From assembly GCA_019308905.1 (NCBI GenBank), contig JAFDHF010000011.1, forward strand, positions 1-64,000: DNA of 64,000 nt, in the 5' to 3' direction. The notes beneath the pieces were generated by a model. It was not told the origin of the DNA, did no database searches, and was given only the letters and a program-made list of their open reading frames with translations. Of this stretch, positions 9,108 through 18,143 are shown piece by piece; within the stretch, counting starts at the first letter, position 1, and each line of letters starts with the position of its first letter. Source of the stretch: Deltaproteobacteria bacterium (GTDB lineage Bacteria; Desulfobacterota; BSN033; WVXP01). The translations under genes were made by a program, and so were the position numbers.

Positions 9108-10046
9108 TCAGCCGGCAATCTCCACCTCCAGGCCCAAGGAGAGGACAAGGGACTTGAGCTCTTCCATCCTGGAAGGCGACTGCCGCTTGAGCGAAGAGAA
9201 GGGATACTCCCTTCCCAGCCAGCGGTATTTGGCCGAAGCCGATTCATTGTATGGGAGCAGTGCCAGGCGGCGGATGTCGAGCCTGCGGGCAAAGACGGCC
9301 GTGGCCCGGATGTTCTCGTCCGTGTCGCTGATCCCCGGGATGCAGGGGACCCTTACCTGGATGTCCTTTCCCGGAAGCGACTCCCTCAGCTTCTCCAGGT
9401 TTTCGAGGATCAGTCGATTGTCCGCGCCGATGTACTTCCGATGTATATCCGGGTCCATCACCTTGAGATCGTAGAGGATCAGGTCTGCCGGCTCGGCGAG
9501 ACGGAAAAGCCTGCCCCAGGAGGAAAAGCCCGAGGTCTCGACAGCCGTATGGAGGCCGTGTTTCCCGGCGGCCTTTAGAAAACCGGCGGCGAATTCCGCC
9601 TGCATGGCGGCCTCGCCCCCTGTCACGGTGATCCCTCCGCCTGAAGCATCGTAGAAGATCCTGTCTCTCAGGGCGATCCGAAGCAACTCGCCCACGGTCA
9701 CCCGTCTGCCCACCAGCCTCAGTGCACCCGGGTAACACTCCTCTGCGCAGCGCCCGCAACCAGTACAGAGCTCCCTTGCGATCCTGATGCTCCCTGAAGG
9801 GCCGTGGCTGCTTATAGCCCCTTCAGGACAGGCCCCCAGGCAGGTCAGGCAATGGATGCACCTGTCCTGATGATAGGCAAGCTCGGGCTCCCGGCTTTGA
9901 GACTCGGGGCTGTGGCACCACGGACAGCGGAGGGGACACCCCTTCAGATAGACGGCCATCCGGATTCCCGGCCCGTCGTGAATGGTGAATCGGTCGATAT
10001 CGAAGACCAATCCCCCGGCTTCATAACCAGAATCGATGCTTTCCAC
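9108..10046 (-). CDS. Glycyl radical enzyme activating enzyme (radical SAM)
   Basis: A 312-residue radical SAM activase. The SAM cluster motif is C37-x3-C41-x2-C44 in [15 protein letters not shown] ferredoxin-like insert with eight cysteines (63, 66, 69, 73 and 94, 97, 100, 104) should hold two more [4Fe-4S] clusters, as in activases of non-PFL glycyl radical enzymes. [14 protein letters not shown] is the SAM-binding GGE region. It abstracts hydrogen from the partner's glycine to make the stable radical. It starts at a GTG 66 bp after the glycyl radical enzyme, in the same orientation, so the two form a pair. Confidence 0.95.
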   Translation of the reverse strand: MESIDSGYEAGGLVFDIDRFTIHDGPGIRMAVYLKGCPLRCPWCHSPESQSREPELAYHQDRCIHCLTCLGACPEGAISSHGPSGSIRIARELCTGCGRCAEECYPGALRLVGRRVTVGELLRIALRDRIFYDASGGGITVTGGEAAMQAEFAAGFLKAAGKHGLHTAVETSGFSSWGRLFRLAEPADLILYDLKVMDPDIHRKYIGADNRLILENLEKLRESLPGKDIQVRVPCIPGISDTDENIRATAVFARRLDIRRLALLPYNESASAKYRWLGREYPFSSLKRQSPSRMEELKSLVLSLGLEVEIAG

Positions 10047-10112
10047 GTCTCAACCGGGCGCCCCCTGAGAGCCTCCCGCCGCCTGAGTGCCGGTTCTGCG
10101 GTCTCTGATCTG

Positions 10113-12374
10113 CTAGCGGCTGTACCTGGCGATCTGGTGATCCTGATTCTCCTTGTCCAGAAGAACAAAATAGGCCGACCAGCCGCCCATACGGACCCGC
10201 AGGCCCCTGTACTCGTCCGGATGGAGTTGGGCCCTCTTCAGGGTCTCCACGTCGTTCAGTGCGATGTTCAGGATCGTTCCCCTGGTCCTGAGGAAGGCCC
10301 TGACAAAATCCATGAGAAGCTTCAGACCCTCTTCTCCCCTGAAGTCCTTTGCGTCCATGCTCAAGTCCAGCTCGGATCCGGCGACCAGGGAGAGGTGGTC
10401 GAACTTCTCATACGAATGGATGAGGGCCGTGGGTCCGGCCACGTCCATTCCGGGAACAGGACTCGCGTTGGGAGCCAGGCCAGTCCCGGCCTTCCGCCCG
10501 TCAGGGGTCGCCCCCACCATCCTCCCGAACAGGTCGTAGTCCTCGAACGTCCCTATCCCCGGTACGAACATGATCGGGAGAAACCTGTCGGCATCGGACA
10601 CGACTCGATCCACCAGATGCCCGGCGATCTCCACGGCGATCCGGTCCACCTCGTCGAGATCGTTCCCGTATTTGGGGCTCCTGTTGATCAGGAGCTGCCT
10701 CAGCCTCTCATGTCCCTCGAAGTTGCAGGCCAGGGCGTCCAGGAGCTCGGCCAGGCCGACCCTCCCCTGTTCGAATACCAGGGTCTTCACTGCCGCCAGG
10801 GAATCCGCGGTGTTGGGCAGGCCTGTGAGCATGATCGCGTTGATGTAGTATCGCGCGCCCCCTTCGGTTATGTCCCGGGCGCTCTCCAGGCATCCCTCGA
10901 TGAGACAGGAAAGCAAGGGAACCGGGGCCACCTGGTAGTGTTTCCCGAAGAGAGACCTCGTCTGATTCCGGTAGGCATCGATCTGATGGTCCATCTGCCG
11001 CACAAAGGCCTGCCACACGTCTTCGTAGGTCCCGAACTCCCCGGGGTCTCCGGTCGCTATGCCCCGCACAGGGACATGGAGTGTGGGCTTATCGGTTTCC
11101 GTGAAGACGCGGCTCTTCCCGTTGTTGAGCGCGAACTCGAGACACTGGAGAGCATGGACGGGCCCCCAGCGGAACTCGGTCTCACCCGGGATCAGTGTTT
11201 CCCAGCACCCGTCGTTGCTGTATCCGAGCGCCTTCTCCCTGGGAAACCCGTACTTCTCAAAACCCTTGACAAGGACGGTGTCGTTGTAGATGGAAGGCAT
11301 GCCGGAACCGGTCTGAATGACCCGGCACGCGAGTTCCAGCAACCTCTCAGGCGTTCTCGGATGGAACCGCACCGATATGACCGGCTGGGTCAGGTCGAAT
11401 TTCCTGCTCGCCTCCAGACACATGTAGGAGAGGGGATTGGTCGAATCGTTGCCCTCGGCGTCCTGGCCCCCCACGATCACGTTTTGCAGCCAGTAGTTGT
11501 AGAGAGCCGTGTACGGTTTCATCAGCGATGACTGCTTGACCATTATGAACCTGCCGGGATCGACTTCAGGTTCGCGGAACATGCTCCGTTCATTGAACTT
11601 CAGCCACAGGCAGTCAACCAGTTCCTGCGCCTCGTCAAGGGTGATCCTTCCCTTTTCCAGGTCAGACCTGAGAAAGGGCCAGAGGAAATAGTCGAGGCGG
11701 CCCACCGGGACGTTGTTCATCGTGGAGTGGAGGGCCACAAAGGTCAGCCAGAAGCTCTGTACCGCCTCCCAGAACCCCTCTGCGGGTTCTTCGGGGACCC
11801 GTGACAGAATCCGGGCGATCTCCTTCAACTCCTCTTTTCTCCGGACATCTTCCTCGCGGTCTGCCAGAGACTCGGCCAGGTCTCTGTAGCGCCCGGCGAG
11901 CTTTTGGACGGCCCCGGTCGCGACCAGCACCGCCTCGAGAAAATCCCGCTTCCTTTCGTTGGCCGGGGAGTCATCGAGGGATTCCAGCTTGTCGGCCGCG
12001 GTCCTTCGGATGCCCTTCAAGCCCCGGTAGAGCACCCTGGCATAGTCCGGCACATAATGCCCCCACACCGAACGCACCCCGATGCCGTATCTCTCGGCCT
12101 CCCTTATCTCCTCCCCGGTGGCATAGGTCGGGAAAGTGGTCCCGTACCAGAGATTCCCGAGGGGAATTCTTCCCACGACGAGTTCTCCTCCCGAGATCTC
12201 CACCGGCATATGGGAGAGCTGCAACTCTATGGCCTTTGCACGGCGGACGATGAGGGGTTTCTCCCTCCACCCCTCCTCGGCGAACACGGAGAGATGACCG
12301 GCCGACCACATCTCTCTCTTGTTGGAGATTCTCCTCTCCAGGTCGCTGTACAGCATATCGACACGCTTTTCCAT
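10113..12374 (-). CDS. Glycyl radical enzyme of unassigned subfamily (candidate dehydratase/lyase)
   Basis: A 753-residue glycyl radical enzyme, shorter than the usual 780-850. The active-site cysteine is Cys390 in SNDGCWETLIPG. The C-terminal radical loop is RMGGWSAYFVLL with Gly731 as the predicted radical site. The Cys-x-Glu arrangement (Cys390, Glu392) resembles that of diol dehydratases, choline lyase and similar eliminases. However, the middle residue is Trp and no Pro follows, unlike the common GCVEP, and the loop has Trp where Tyr is usual. It cannot be pyruvate formate-lyase, which has paired Cys. The cognate activase follows 66 bp downstream. Neighbours (AOR, SDR, alcohol dehydrogenases, sugar-type importer, kinase) suggest oxygen-sensitive catabolism of a hydroxylated substrate. 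The actual reaction is unknown. Confidence 0.93.
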   Translation of the reverse strand: MEKRVDMLYSDLERRISNKREMWSAGHLSVFAEEGWREKPLIVRRAKAIELQLSHMPVEISGGELVVGRIPLGNLWYGTTFPTYATGEEIREAERYGIGVRSVWGHYVPDYARVLYRGLKGIRRTAADKLESLDDSPANERKRDFLEAVLVATGAVQKLAGRYRDLAESLADREEDVRRKEELKEIARILSRVPEEPAEGFWEAVQSFWLTFVALHSTMNNVPVGRLDYFLWPFLRSDLEKGRITLDEAQELVDCLWLKFNERSMFREPEVDPGRFIMVKQSSLMKPYTALYNYWLQNVIVGGQDAEGNDSTNPLSYMCLEASRKFDLTQPVISVRFHPRTPERLLELACRVIQTGSGMPSIYNDTVLVKGFEKYGFPREKALGYSNDGCWETLIPGETEFRWGPVHALQCLEFALNNGKSRVFTETDKPTLHVPVRGIATGDPGEFGTYEDVWQAFVRQMDHQIDAYRNQTRSLFGKHYQVAPVPLLSCLIEGCLESARDITEGGARYYINAIMLTGLPNTADSLAAVKTLVFEQGRVGLAELLDALACNFEGHERLRQLLINRSPKYGNDLDEVDRIAVEIAGHLVDRVVSDADRFLPIMFVPGIGTFEDYDLFGRMVGATPDGRKAGTGLAPNASPVPGMDVAGPTALIHSYEKFDHLSLVAGSELDLSMDAKDFRGEEGLKLLMDFVRAFLRTRGTILNIALNDVETLKRAQLHPDEYRGLRVRMGGWSAYFVLLDKENQDHQIARYSR

Positions 12375-12411
12375 CTGTCCAAGACCCCCGGCTGAGGCAT
12401 GGGGAATGAGG

Positions 12412-13179
12412 CTAATCGATCATCCGGCCACCCTCGACGTAGATCGTCTGCCCGGTGATATAGTTCGATGCGTCGGATGCGAGAAAGATGACGGTTCCGA
12501 CGAGATCCTCGGGCTCGCCGAGCCGCCCCATGGGCACCTTGCCCACCAACTCGTCGTAGAGCTCTCTGTCTGCAAAGACCCGAGCGGTCAACGCGGTTCT
12601 GGTAACCCCGGGACCTATGCAATTCACGTTGACACCGTGCTCGGCCCACTCGACGGCCATGACCTTGCTCATGCCGATCACTCCGTGCTTTGCCGCCGCA
12701 TAGGCGATATTGCCCGGATGGCCGAGTTTCCCCGAGACCGACGCGGTGTTTATGATCTTTCCTCCCCCCTGTCTGATCATAACCCTTCCCACGGCCTGGG
12801 CGCAAACAAACATCCCTGTCAGATTGACCGCGATGACCCGATTCCAGTCCTCCAGGGAAAACGCCTCTGCAGGCCCCCGGATGGCGATTCCGGCATTGTT
12901 GAAGAGTATGTCGATCCGGCCATAGGATCCGATCACCCGGTCGACCATGTTCTGAACCTCTTGCGGGCTCGTGACGTCCACCTCGATTGCGGTGGCCGGG
13001 TGCCCTTCTGCTTCGATCTCCCGAGCCACCCGGTCGGCCGCCCGCCCGTCGACGTCTCCGATCACGACGCTCGCCCCATAATCGGCCATGGCGATGGCGA
13101 CTCTCCTGCCGATCCCGCTCCCCCCGCCTGTCACGATGGCGGTCTTGCGGGCGAGCTGGAAGAGTTCCGTGTCTTTCAT
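12412..13179 (-). CDS. SDR-family NAD(P)-dependent oxidoreductase
   Basis: A 255-residue classical short-chain dehydrogenase. The cofactor motif is TGGGSGIG (17-24), NNAG is at 94-97, and the catalytic Ser147, Tyr160 and Lys164 are intact. Asp42 at the end of the second beta strand favours NAD+ over NADP+. The C-terminus GQTIYVEGG is typical of the FabG/glucose dehydrogenase-like group. It should oxidise or reduce a hydroxyl group on a small substrate. It lies directly upstream of the glycyl radical enzyme on the same strand (37 bp), so it is probably a step in the same pathway. Confidence 0.92.
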   Translation of the reverse strand: MKDTELFQLARKTAIVTGGGSGIGRRVAIAMADYGASVVIGDVDGRAADRVAREIEAEGHPATAIEVDVTSPQEVQNMVDRVIGSYGRIDILFNNAGIAIRGPAEAFSLEDWNRVIAVNLTGMFVCAQAVGRVMIRQGGGKIINTASVSGKLGHPGNIAYAAAKHGVIGMSKVMAVEWAEHGVNVNCIGPGVTRTALTARVFADRELYDELVGKVPMGRLGEPEDLVGTVIFLASDASNYITGQTIYVEGGRMID

Positions 13180-13269
13180 GGTCTCGCTCCTCCGGTCTGC
13201 ATCCCCTCGACCCTGCTCCCCCGGCAGAGTCGAATGCCCCGCGGGGTTGGATGATCCCTCCCCTTCACA

Positions 13270-14988
13270 TCACGTCTCGCCGCATCCCATGAGCCCCTCT
13301 TTCGCCCTGTCGATCTCCTCATAGGAGACGTCGTAGACCCGGCCGTAAGGGGGGAGTTTCTCTGTCAGAAAGAACCCGGGAAGCCTGTCGTGAGCCGAGG
13401 TGAACCCGGCTGCCCGATTGAAGGCATGCTCCATCCGCAGGATCGACCTCCCCCAGTCCATGACCGCCTCCCCTGTCCACTCCTCATCGGTAAAACCGCC
13501 GATCAGCCCGGCGAGATACCCGTCTATCGAGGGATCGGATCCGACCATGATGCAGAGGCCGAGGGTATCCAGGGCCGCGACGATGGTCTGAACGGCCACC
13601 GACAGGCCGACCTGGCCTTCGGGCCTGGTGCAGTCCAGCCCCCCTCTTCCCGGCAGGCAGTTGCCCGCCGTGTGATCGGCCCCCATGGGACTCATCGCGT
13701 AGGTGGTCCCGGTCCCCTTCAACCCCCGGGGGTCGTAGGCCGGCATGGCCTGTCCCTTGACGGCCGGAACCCTCGTGACGCCCAGGACCCTTCCGGCAGT
13801 GGCCGCCCCGTTTCCCAAGACCCTGCCCAGGATGGATCCTTTCCCGATCTCCTCGATCATTCTTCTGGCACCCCGGGCGTCCCCGAAGGGAATCAGACCG
13901 GCCTCCATGGCAAGGCCCAGGGTCACCCCTGTCTCGATCGTGTCGATACCGTAGTCGTTGCACAGGAGGTTCATTCCGGCGATATCGTCGAGCGAGGCGA
14001 TCTCGAGGTTCGCTCCGAGCAGGGCGATCGTCTCGTATTCCAGGCTCGAGACGATTCTTTTTCCGCTCCTGTCCGGGAAGACATTCGAGCAGGCGACCAC
14101 GCACCCCGGGCAGCAGACGTGGGCAATCTTCCCCTCTCCTCCCCTCTCCAGGATCACATCGTGGAGCTTCTCTCCACAGATCTCTGCGGCCTTTTCGAAC
14201 CGGCCTCTCGAGAAGTTGCGGGTAGGAAGTCCCCCGACCCCGCAGACGGGGTTCACCACAACCGCGGTTCCATGGGTCCTCAGCATCTGCTTGGTCTCGA
14301 TCAGGTACTTGGCAAAAGCCCTGCACGCCTCCCTGAAGACCCCTGGATTCAGGGGCTGTACCACTCTGGTCCGGGAGTCGTCGATGACGATGGCCTTCAC
14401 GCCCTTGGAGGCCAGCAGGGCGCCCAGTCCTCCCCGGGCCGCCTGGCGGGTGGGAAGTCCGTCCATGTCGCTGACGGCGATCGTGGAATTGAGAAATCCC
14501 CTCTCCCCTGCCGGGCCCACGGTTATGGTAGCACATCCCTTGCCGAACCTCTCCCTCAGCCTCCTCGCACACTCGTAGTTAGGGAGTCCATGAAGCCCCT
14601 CTCCGGACAGGATCTCGACACCCTCTCCATCGATCCTGATCACCGCACGGTTCGGGTTCGGCTGTCCCTCGAAGACCAGCGCCTTGACTCCCAGCCTGGC
14701 CAGTTTTTGGGCCCCGAGACCGCCGGCGTTCGATTCCTTGATGGTTCCCGTGAGCGGGCTCTTCGCGCCAAAGGAGAGTCTGCCGGAGCACGGGGCGGCG
14801 CTCCCACCCAAAAGTCCCGGCGCGACGACGAGCTTGTTCCCGGCAGAAAGGGGCTCGGCCTTTGGATCGACCTCATCGCGCAGAATCGCGGCCGAAAGCC
14901 CCCTGCCGCCGAGATGCCTGTATGCGCGGGGCGGATCCAGGGCCTCGAACGTGTTGCGACCGATATCGATGCGGTAGATTTTCCCCAT
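13270..14988 (-). CDS. Aldehyde:ferredoxin oxidoreductase (tungstopterin enzyme)
   Basis: A 572-residue AOR-family protein starting at MGKIYRIDIG; the ATG has GGAGG at good spacing. The [4Fe-4S] ligands are C293-x2-C296-x3-C300 and a later Cys479 in DTLGLCIMVG. The cofactor-binding region includes DHTAGN (438-443). AOR enzymes oxidise aldehydes to acids with ferredoxin, using a bis-pterin tungsten cofactor. The gene lies between the cupin and the SDR in the cluster. It would suit disposal of an aldehyde made by the glycyl radical enzyme or by a dehydrogenase. Tungsten versus molybdenum use cannot be told from this sequence alone. Confidence 0.93.
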   Translation of the reverse strand: MGKIYRIDIGRNTFEALDPPRAYRHLGGRGLSAAILRDEVDPKAEPLSAGNKLVVAPGLLGGSAAPCSGRLSFGAKSPLTGTIKESNAGGLGAQKLARLGVKALVFEGQPNPNRAVIRIDGEGVEILSGEGLHGLPNYECARRLRERFGKGCATITVGPAGERGFLNSTIAVSDMDGLPTRQAARGGLGALLASKGVKAIVIDDSRTRVVQPLNPGVFREACRAFAKYLIETKQMLRTHGTAVVVNPVCGVGGLPTRNFSRGRFEKAAEICGEKLHDVILERGGEGKIAHVCCPGCVVACSNVFPDRSGKRIVSSLEYETIALLGANLEIASLDDIAGMNLLCNDYGIDTIETGVTLGLAMEAGLIPFGDARGARRMIEEIGKGSILGRVLGNGAATAGRVLGVTRVPAVKGQAMPAYDPRGLKGTGTTYAMSPMGADHTAGNCLPGRGGLDCTRPEGQVGLSVAVQTIVAALDTLGLCIMVGSDPSIDGYLAGLIGGFTDEEWTGEAVMDWGRSILRMEHAFNRAAGFTSAHDRLPGFFLTEKLPPYGRVYDVSYEEIDRAKEGLMGCGET

Positions 14989-15049
14989 CTGTCGCCTCCT
15001 CAACCATCCCTCCTCAACGGGCTTCCCGGTCATCCGTGGGGTGACGGGG

Positions 15050-15403
15050 CTACTTCGGGGAGGCGAACCGAATCCCAGGGGAAAACGAACAGTAGAGGCG
15101 CATCTCCTCGTCACCCTTGTTCTCGATACAGTGCTTCTTGCCCATGGGCATGTACAGAGCCATACCCGGAAATATCCTGACGGGCTCGTCCAGGGACTCG
15201 TGCGACGCCAGGCCCTCCCCGCTCATCACATAGATCACCTCATCGGACGATTCGTGCACATGCCAGGGCAGCATTCCCCCTGGAGGGACCTTTGAGATTG
15301 CCGTCGTCAGGTGGTCGCTTCCGTCCTCGGGTGAGATCAAGACCGTCAGGGTTCTTCCGGGAAATTCCAGTGGAGCGATGTCGTTTTCGTTCACATACTT
15401 CAT
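15050..15403 (-). CDS. Cupin-domain protein
   Basis: A 117-residue single-domain cupin. The first metal-binding motif is visible as PWHVHESSDEVIYVMSGEG and the second around FPGMALYMPMGKKHCIEN. The ATG at 15403 has GGAGG six bases upstream, which decides the start over a TTG two codons earlier. Small cupins of this type bind metal and act as isomerases, dioxygenases or sensors. It is located between the cyclase-family hydrolase and the AOR in the same orientation, and its role there is unknown. Confidence 0.88.
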   Translation of the reverse strand: MKYVNENDIAPLEFPGRTLTVLISPEDGSDHLTTAISKVPPGGMLPWHVHESSDEVIYVMSGEGLASHESLDEPVRIFPGMALYMPMGKKHCIENKGDEEMRLYCSFSPGIRFASPK

Positions 15404-15485
15404 GGTCAACCTCCGGATCGTATTCGGTTAACTGGAACCGGCAGAGCAGAGAGAGCATCGAAGACCGGGGCCGCCTCCCGCCCCT

Positions 15486-16232
15486 TCAGTCCAGGTGCTC
15501 CACAGCCACAACCCTCACCGGCATGGAATCGGCCATCTTGACGGCCAGGGGGAAGGCAAAGACCTCGGTACGTCCCTTCCCCACTCGATCGAGATGGGCC
15601 AGGTTTTCGATCAGGGGAATGTCGTTTTCCAGAAGCAAGAGGTGGTTTTCATGGAAGGGGTTCTTCGGCCTCTCGATCATGCCCGCATCAACGCCGAACA
15701 GCTTTATGCCCTGATCGACAAGCCATCTCGTGGCATCGGCGCTGGGATAGGGATGGGTCATGTACCTCTCGATGGGTCCGAAGAAATAGACGTCGAACCC
15801 GAAATCGCAGAACACGACGTCGTCCTTCCGAATGCCACCCGCCCCTTCGGCGGCTTTTTCCATCTCCTCCAGGGTGATCTCGTGAGAGGGCGGCAGGTCC
15901 CTCAAACGGAGCACCACAAGGGGTCCAAAGAATCGGTCCAGTGGGAATTCCGTAAAATCCTGCCTGTGTTTCAGGCAGTGATAGGGTATTTCGATATGGG
16001 TCCCTGCATGGCTGTTCATCTCGATCTCCGACATGAGAAAATACTCACCATCGGGAATGGGAACCGTGTCTCTTTGATCCGCCGGGTGTTCAAAGATCTC
16101 TATCTTCCTGTCCCCGGGATCGGGCAGGGAAAGGGGTCTCGTGTCACCAACCAGGAGTCTCTTTACTTCGAGCTTCCGATTCATCCGGTTAGGGATCATG
16201 GGATGGGAGAGATCGATGACTCTTCTTTTCAA
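15486..16232 (-). CDS. Cyclase-family metal-dependent hydrolase (kynurenine formamidase-like)
   Basis: A 248-residue protein. The start is a TTG at 16232, chosen because GGAGG precedes it and the family start RRVIDLSHPM follows at once. The metal motif is HAGTHIEIPYH, where the usual Asp of HxGTHxDxPxH is Glu. The later DVVFCDFGFD and the C-terminal PVRVVAVEHLD match the family. Members hydrolyse N-formyl amides or cyclic compounds, for example kynurenine formamidase and isatin hydrolase. It lies downstream of the ABC permeases and upstream of the cupin, so it may open or hydrolyse the imported substrate. Confidence 0.85.
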   Translation of the reverse strand: MKRRVIDLSHPMIPNRMNRKLEVKRLLVGDTRPLSLPDPGDRKIEIFEHPADQRDTVPIPDGEYFLMSEIEMNSHAGTHIEIPYHCLKHRQDFTEFPLDRFFGPLVVLRLRDLPPSHEITLEEMEKAAEGAGGIRKDDVVFCDFGFDVYFFGPIERYMTHPYPSADATRWLVDQGIKLFGVDAGMIERPKNPFHENHLLLLENDIPLIENLAHLDRVGKGRTEVFAFPLAVKMADSMPVRVVAVEHLD

Positions 16233-16261
16233 TTTCCTAGCCTCCAATCCTGAGCACACCC

Positions 16262-17089
16262 TCACCCCTTGACAGCGCCGCCCATTACGCCGCTGACGAT
16301 GAACCGCCGCAAGAGCATGAACATGGCCATTACGGGAATCGTCACAATCACGGAAGCCGCCATCAGAGACCCCCACTGGGTGCCGTATTGACCGATGAAG
16401 GAAGTAAGGGCGACCGGCAGGGTGTATTTGTCCCCGGTATTGATGAAGGTGAGGGCCATGATATATTCCTGCCAGGAATAGATGAAGATGAACGCCGCAG
16501 CGGTGACCAACCCCGGGCCCGACACGGGGAGCACGATCCTGATCAACACCTGGATCCTCGAGCAGCCGTCGATGAGAGCCGCATCCTCGATATCCACGGG
16601 TACGCTCAAAAAGAAGCTCCTCAACAACCAGACGGCAAAGGGGACGCAAAAGGCCAGGTTTCCGAGGATGAGGGCGTAGTAGGTATCCAGGATGTGGAGA
16701 ACCCTGAACACCTCGTAGAGAGGAACCAAGAGGACCGCTATCGGAACCAGTTGGCTCACCAGGATGATTCTCAGTATGGTGAATTTTCTCCTGATCCTGA
16801 ACCGGGCGAGAGCATAGGCGGAACTGATTGAAATCATGAGGGCGACAAGGGTCGTCGATACCGTGACGATCAGGCTGTTCAGGAACTTCCGCTGGAAATT
16901 CTCCGGGCCGAACAAAACCTCGACGTAGTTGTCCAAGACCGGTCTTCTTGGAATCAGCTCCAAGGGCAATCGAAAGATATCCTCATGGCTCTTGAACGAC
17001 GTGGTCAGGACCCAGAAGTAGGGAATGACCACTAGGACCACGAAGAAGGAAGCCAAAAGATAGACGATGATCCTCTTTCTAGTCCCCAT
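16262..17089 (-). CDS. ABC importer permease, MalG-like
   Basis: A 275-residue inner-membrane protein with about six hydrophobic segments. The EAA loop, EDAALIDGCSRIQVLIRIVLP (near residues 185-205), contacts the ATPase. It belongs to the carbohydrate-uptake family (MalG/UgpE). Its ATG overlaps the end of the upstream permease by 11 bp and has GAGGGGAG before it, so the two are coupled. With the partner permease and the binding protein it forms an importer, but no ATPase gene lies in this cluster. Confidence 0.92.
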   Translation of the reverse strand: MGTRKRIIVYLLASFFVVLVVIPYFWVLTTSFKSHEDIFRLPLELIPRRPVLDNYVEVLFGPENFQRKFLNSLIVTVSTTLVALMISISSAYALARFRIRRKFTILRIILVSQLVPIAVLLVPLYEVFRVLHILDTYYALILGNLAFCVPFAVWLLRSFFLSVPVDIEDAALIDGCSRIQVLIRIVLPVSGPGLVTAAAFIFIYSWQEYIMALTFINTGDKYTLPVALTSFIGQYGTQWGSLMAASVIVTIPVMAMFMLLRRFIVSGVMGGAVKG

Positions 17090-18023
17090 CTCCCCTCACC
17101 CGTGCGACCTTCAGGTAGGCAAACATGAAAACGACCAGGAACAGGCAGGTGAAAACCGCATAGACCGACGCCTTGCCGAACAGGAAATACTGGAAAGCCA
17201 CCTTGTAGACCTTGACCGGAAGCGTGGTGGTGCTGTCTATGGGCCCTCCCTCGGTCATGATCCATATCATCTGGATGACATTGAAATTCCACATGGTCTC
17301 CAGCAGATTCACCACGATCAGGGTGGGCATGATGCCCGGCAGGGTGACATGGATGAACTTGTGGACCGGCCCGGCACCGTCCACATCGGCCGCCTCGTAG
17401 AGTTCCTTCGGCACCCCCTTCAGGGCGGCCAGATAGATGAACGCTTCAAAGGTATAGTCCCTCCAGATCATCGGAGCCATCACCGAATAAAGGGCGATCT
17501 CGGGATCCCCCAGCCAGAGGCGGTGCAGGGAATCCAGAGAGAAGACCCGGAGCAGATAGTCGAGGATCCCGAATGTGCTCGCGTACATCCACTTCCAGGC
17601 GAGGGCGATCACGACTCTCGGAGTGGCCCAGGGGATCAAGAGAAGAAGGACCACGAGGGTCTTCCCCTTGAACTCCTCGTTGAGGAGAAGGGCCATGGCC
17701 AGGCCGAAGACCAGACTGATCAGGACAACCCCCAGGGTCCAGACGGATGAATTCCAGACGATCTCACGGAACCCGGGGTCCACGAGCACCTTGATATATC
17801 CCTGGAGCCCTATGAAGGGGTGCTCCATCTCCCCCAGGTCCCAGTCGTAGAGGCTCAATTGAACGGACCGAAACACAGGATAGGCGATGAGGCCGACGAT
17901 GCAGACCAGCACGGGCGATACCCAGAGATAGGCGGAGATCGCCCTTCTGATCTCACCGATCCTCTCTGCCATGCTCTGAGGTCCGCTGCCTGTCGAATCG
18001 GTATGCCGGGTTTCTCTTCCCAT
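17079..18023 (-). CDS. ABC importer permease, MalF-like
   Basis: About 314 residues from the ATG at 18023; a TTG at 18083 would add 20. It has a hydrophobic first helix (AYLWVSPVLVCIVGLIAYPV), further membrane segments and the EAA loop near ELYEAADVDGAGPVHKFIHV. It resembles the MalF/UgpA subunits of carbohydrate importers. It is placed between the binding-protein gene and the MalG-like permease. It lacks the long periplasmic insertion of enteric MalF, as in most members. Confidence 0.9.
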   Translation of the reverse strand: MGRETRHTDSTGSGPQSMAERIGEIRRAISAYLWVSPVLVCIVGLIAYPVFRSVQLSLYDWDLGEMEHPFIGLQGYIKVLVDPGFREIVWNSSVWTLGVVLISLVFGLAMALLLNEEFKGKTLVVLLLLIPWATPRVVIALAWKWMYASTFGILDYLLRVFSLDSLHRLWLGDPEIALYSVMAPMIWRDYTFEAFIYLAALKGVPKELYEAADVDGAGPVHKFIHVTLPGIMPTLIVVNLLETMWNFNVIQMIWIMTEGGPIDSTTTLPVKVYKVAFQYFLFGKASVYAVFTCLFLVVFMFAYLKVARVRGDGD

Positions 18024-18143
18024 GAGTGACCCAAGCCGCAAAAGGCCGATCTCTGCACGGCTCTCAGCCGTGCCCTGGCGCAAACCTTAGGAAAAGGAGA
18101 ACCGGGGCGAGGGCAACACGAGCCCCCTCACCCCGATTCGTAC

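Noticed and set aside
9804-11531. 575-residue open frame on the plus strand
   Set aside because: Antisense to the glycyl radical enzyme and its activase; no family features.
14989-15114. 42-residue extension of the aldehyde oxidoreductase
   Set aside because: The family start MGKIYRIDIG at 14988 has a strong ribosome-binding site; the extension overlaps the cupin stop region.
13390-15180. 596-residue open frame on the plus strand
   Set aside because: Antisense to the aldehyde oxidoreductase gene; no family features.
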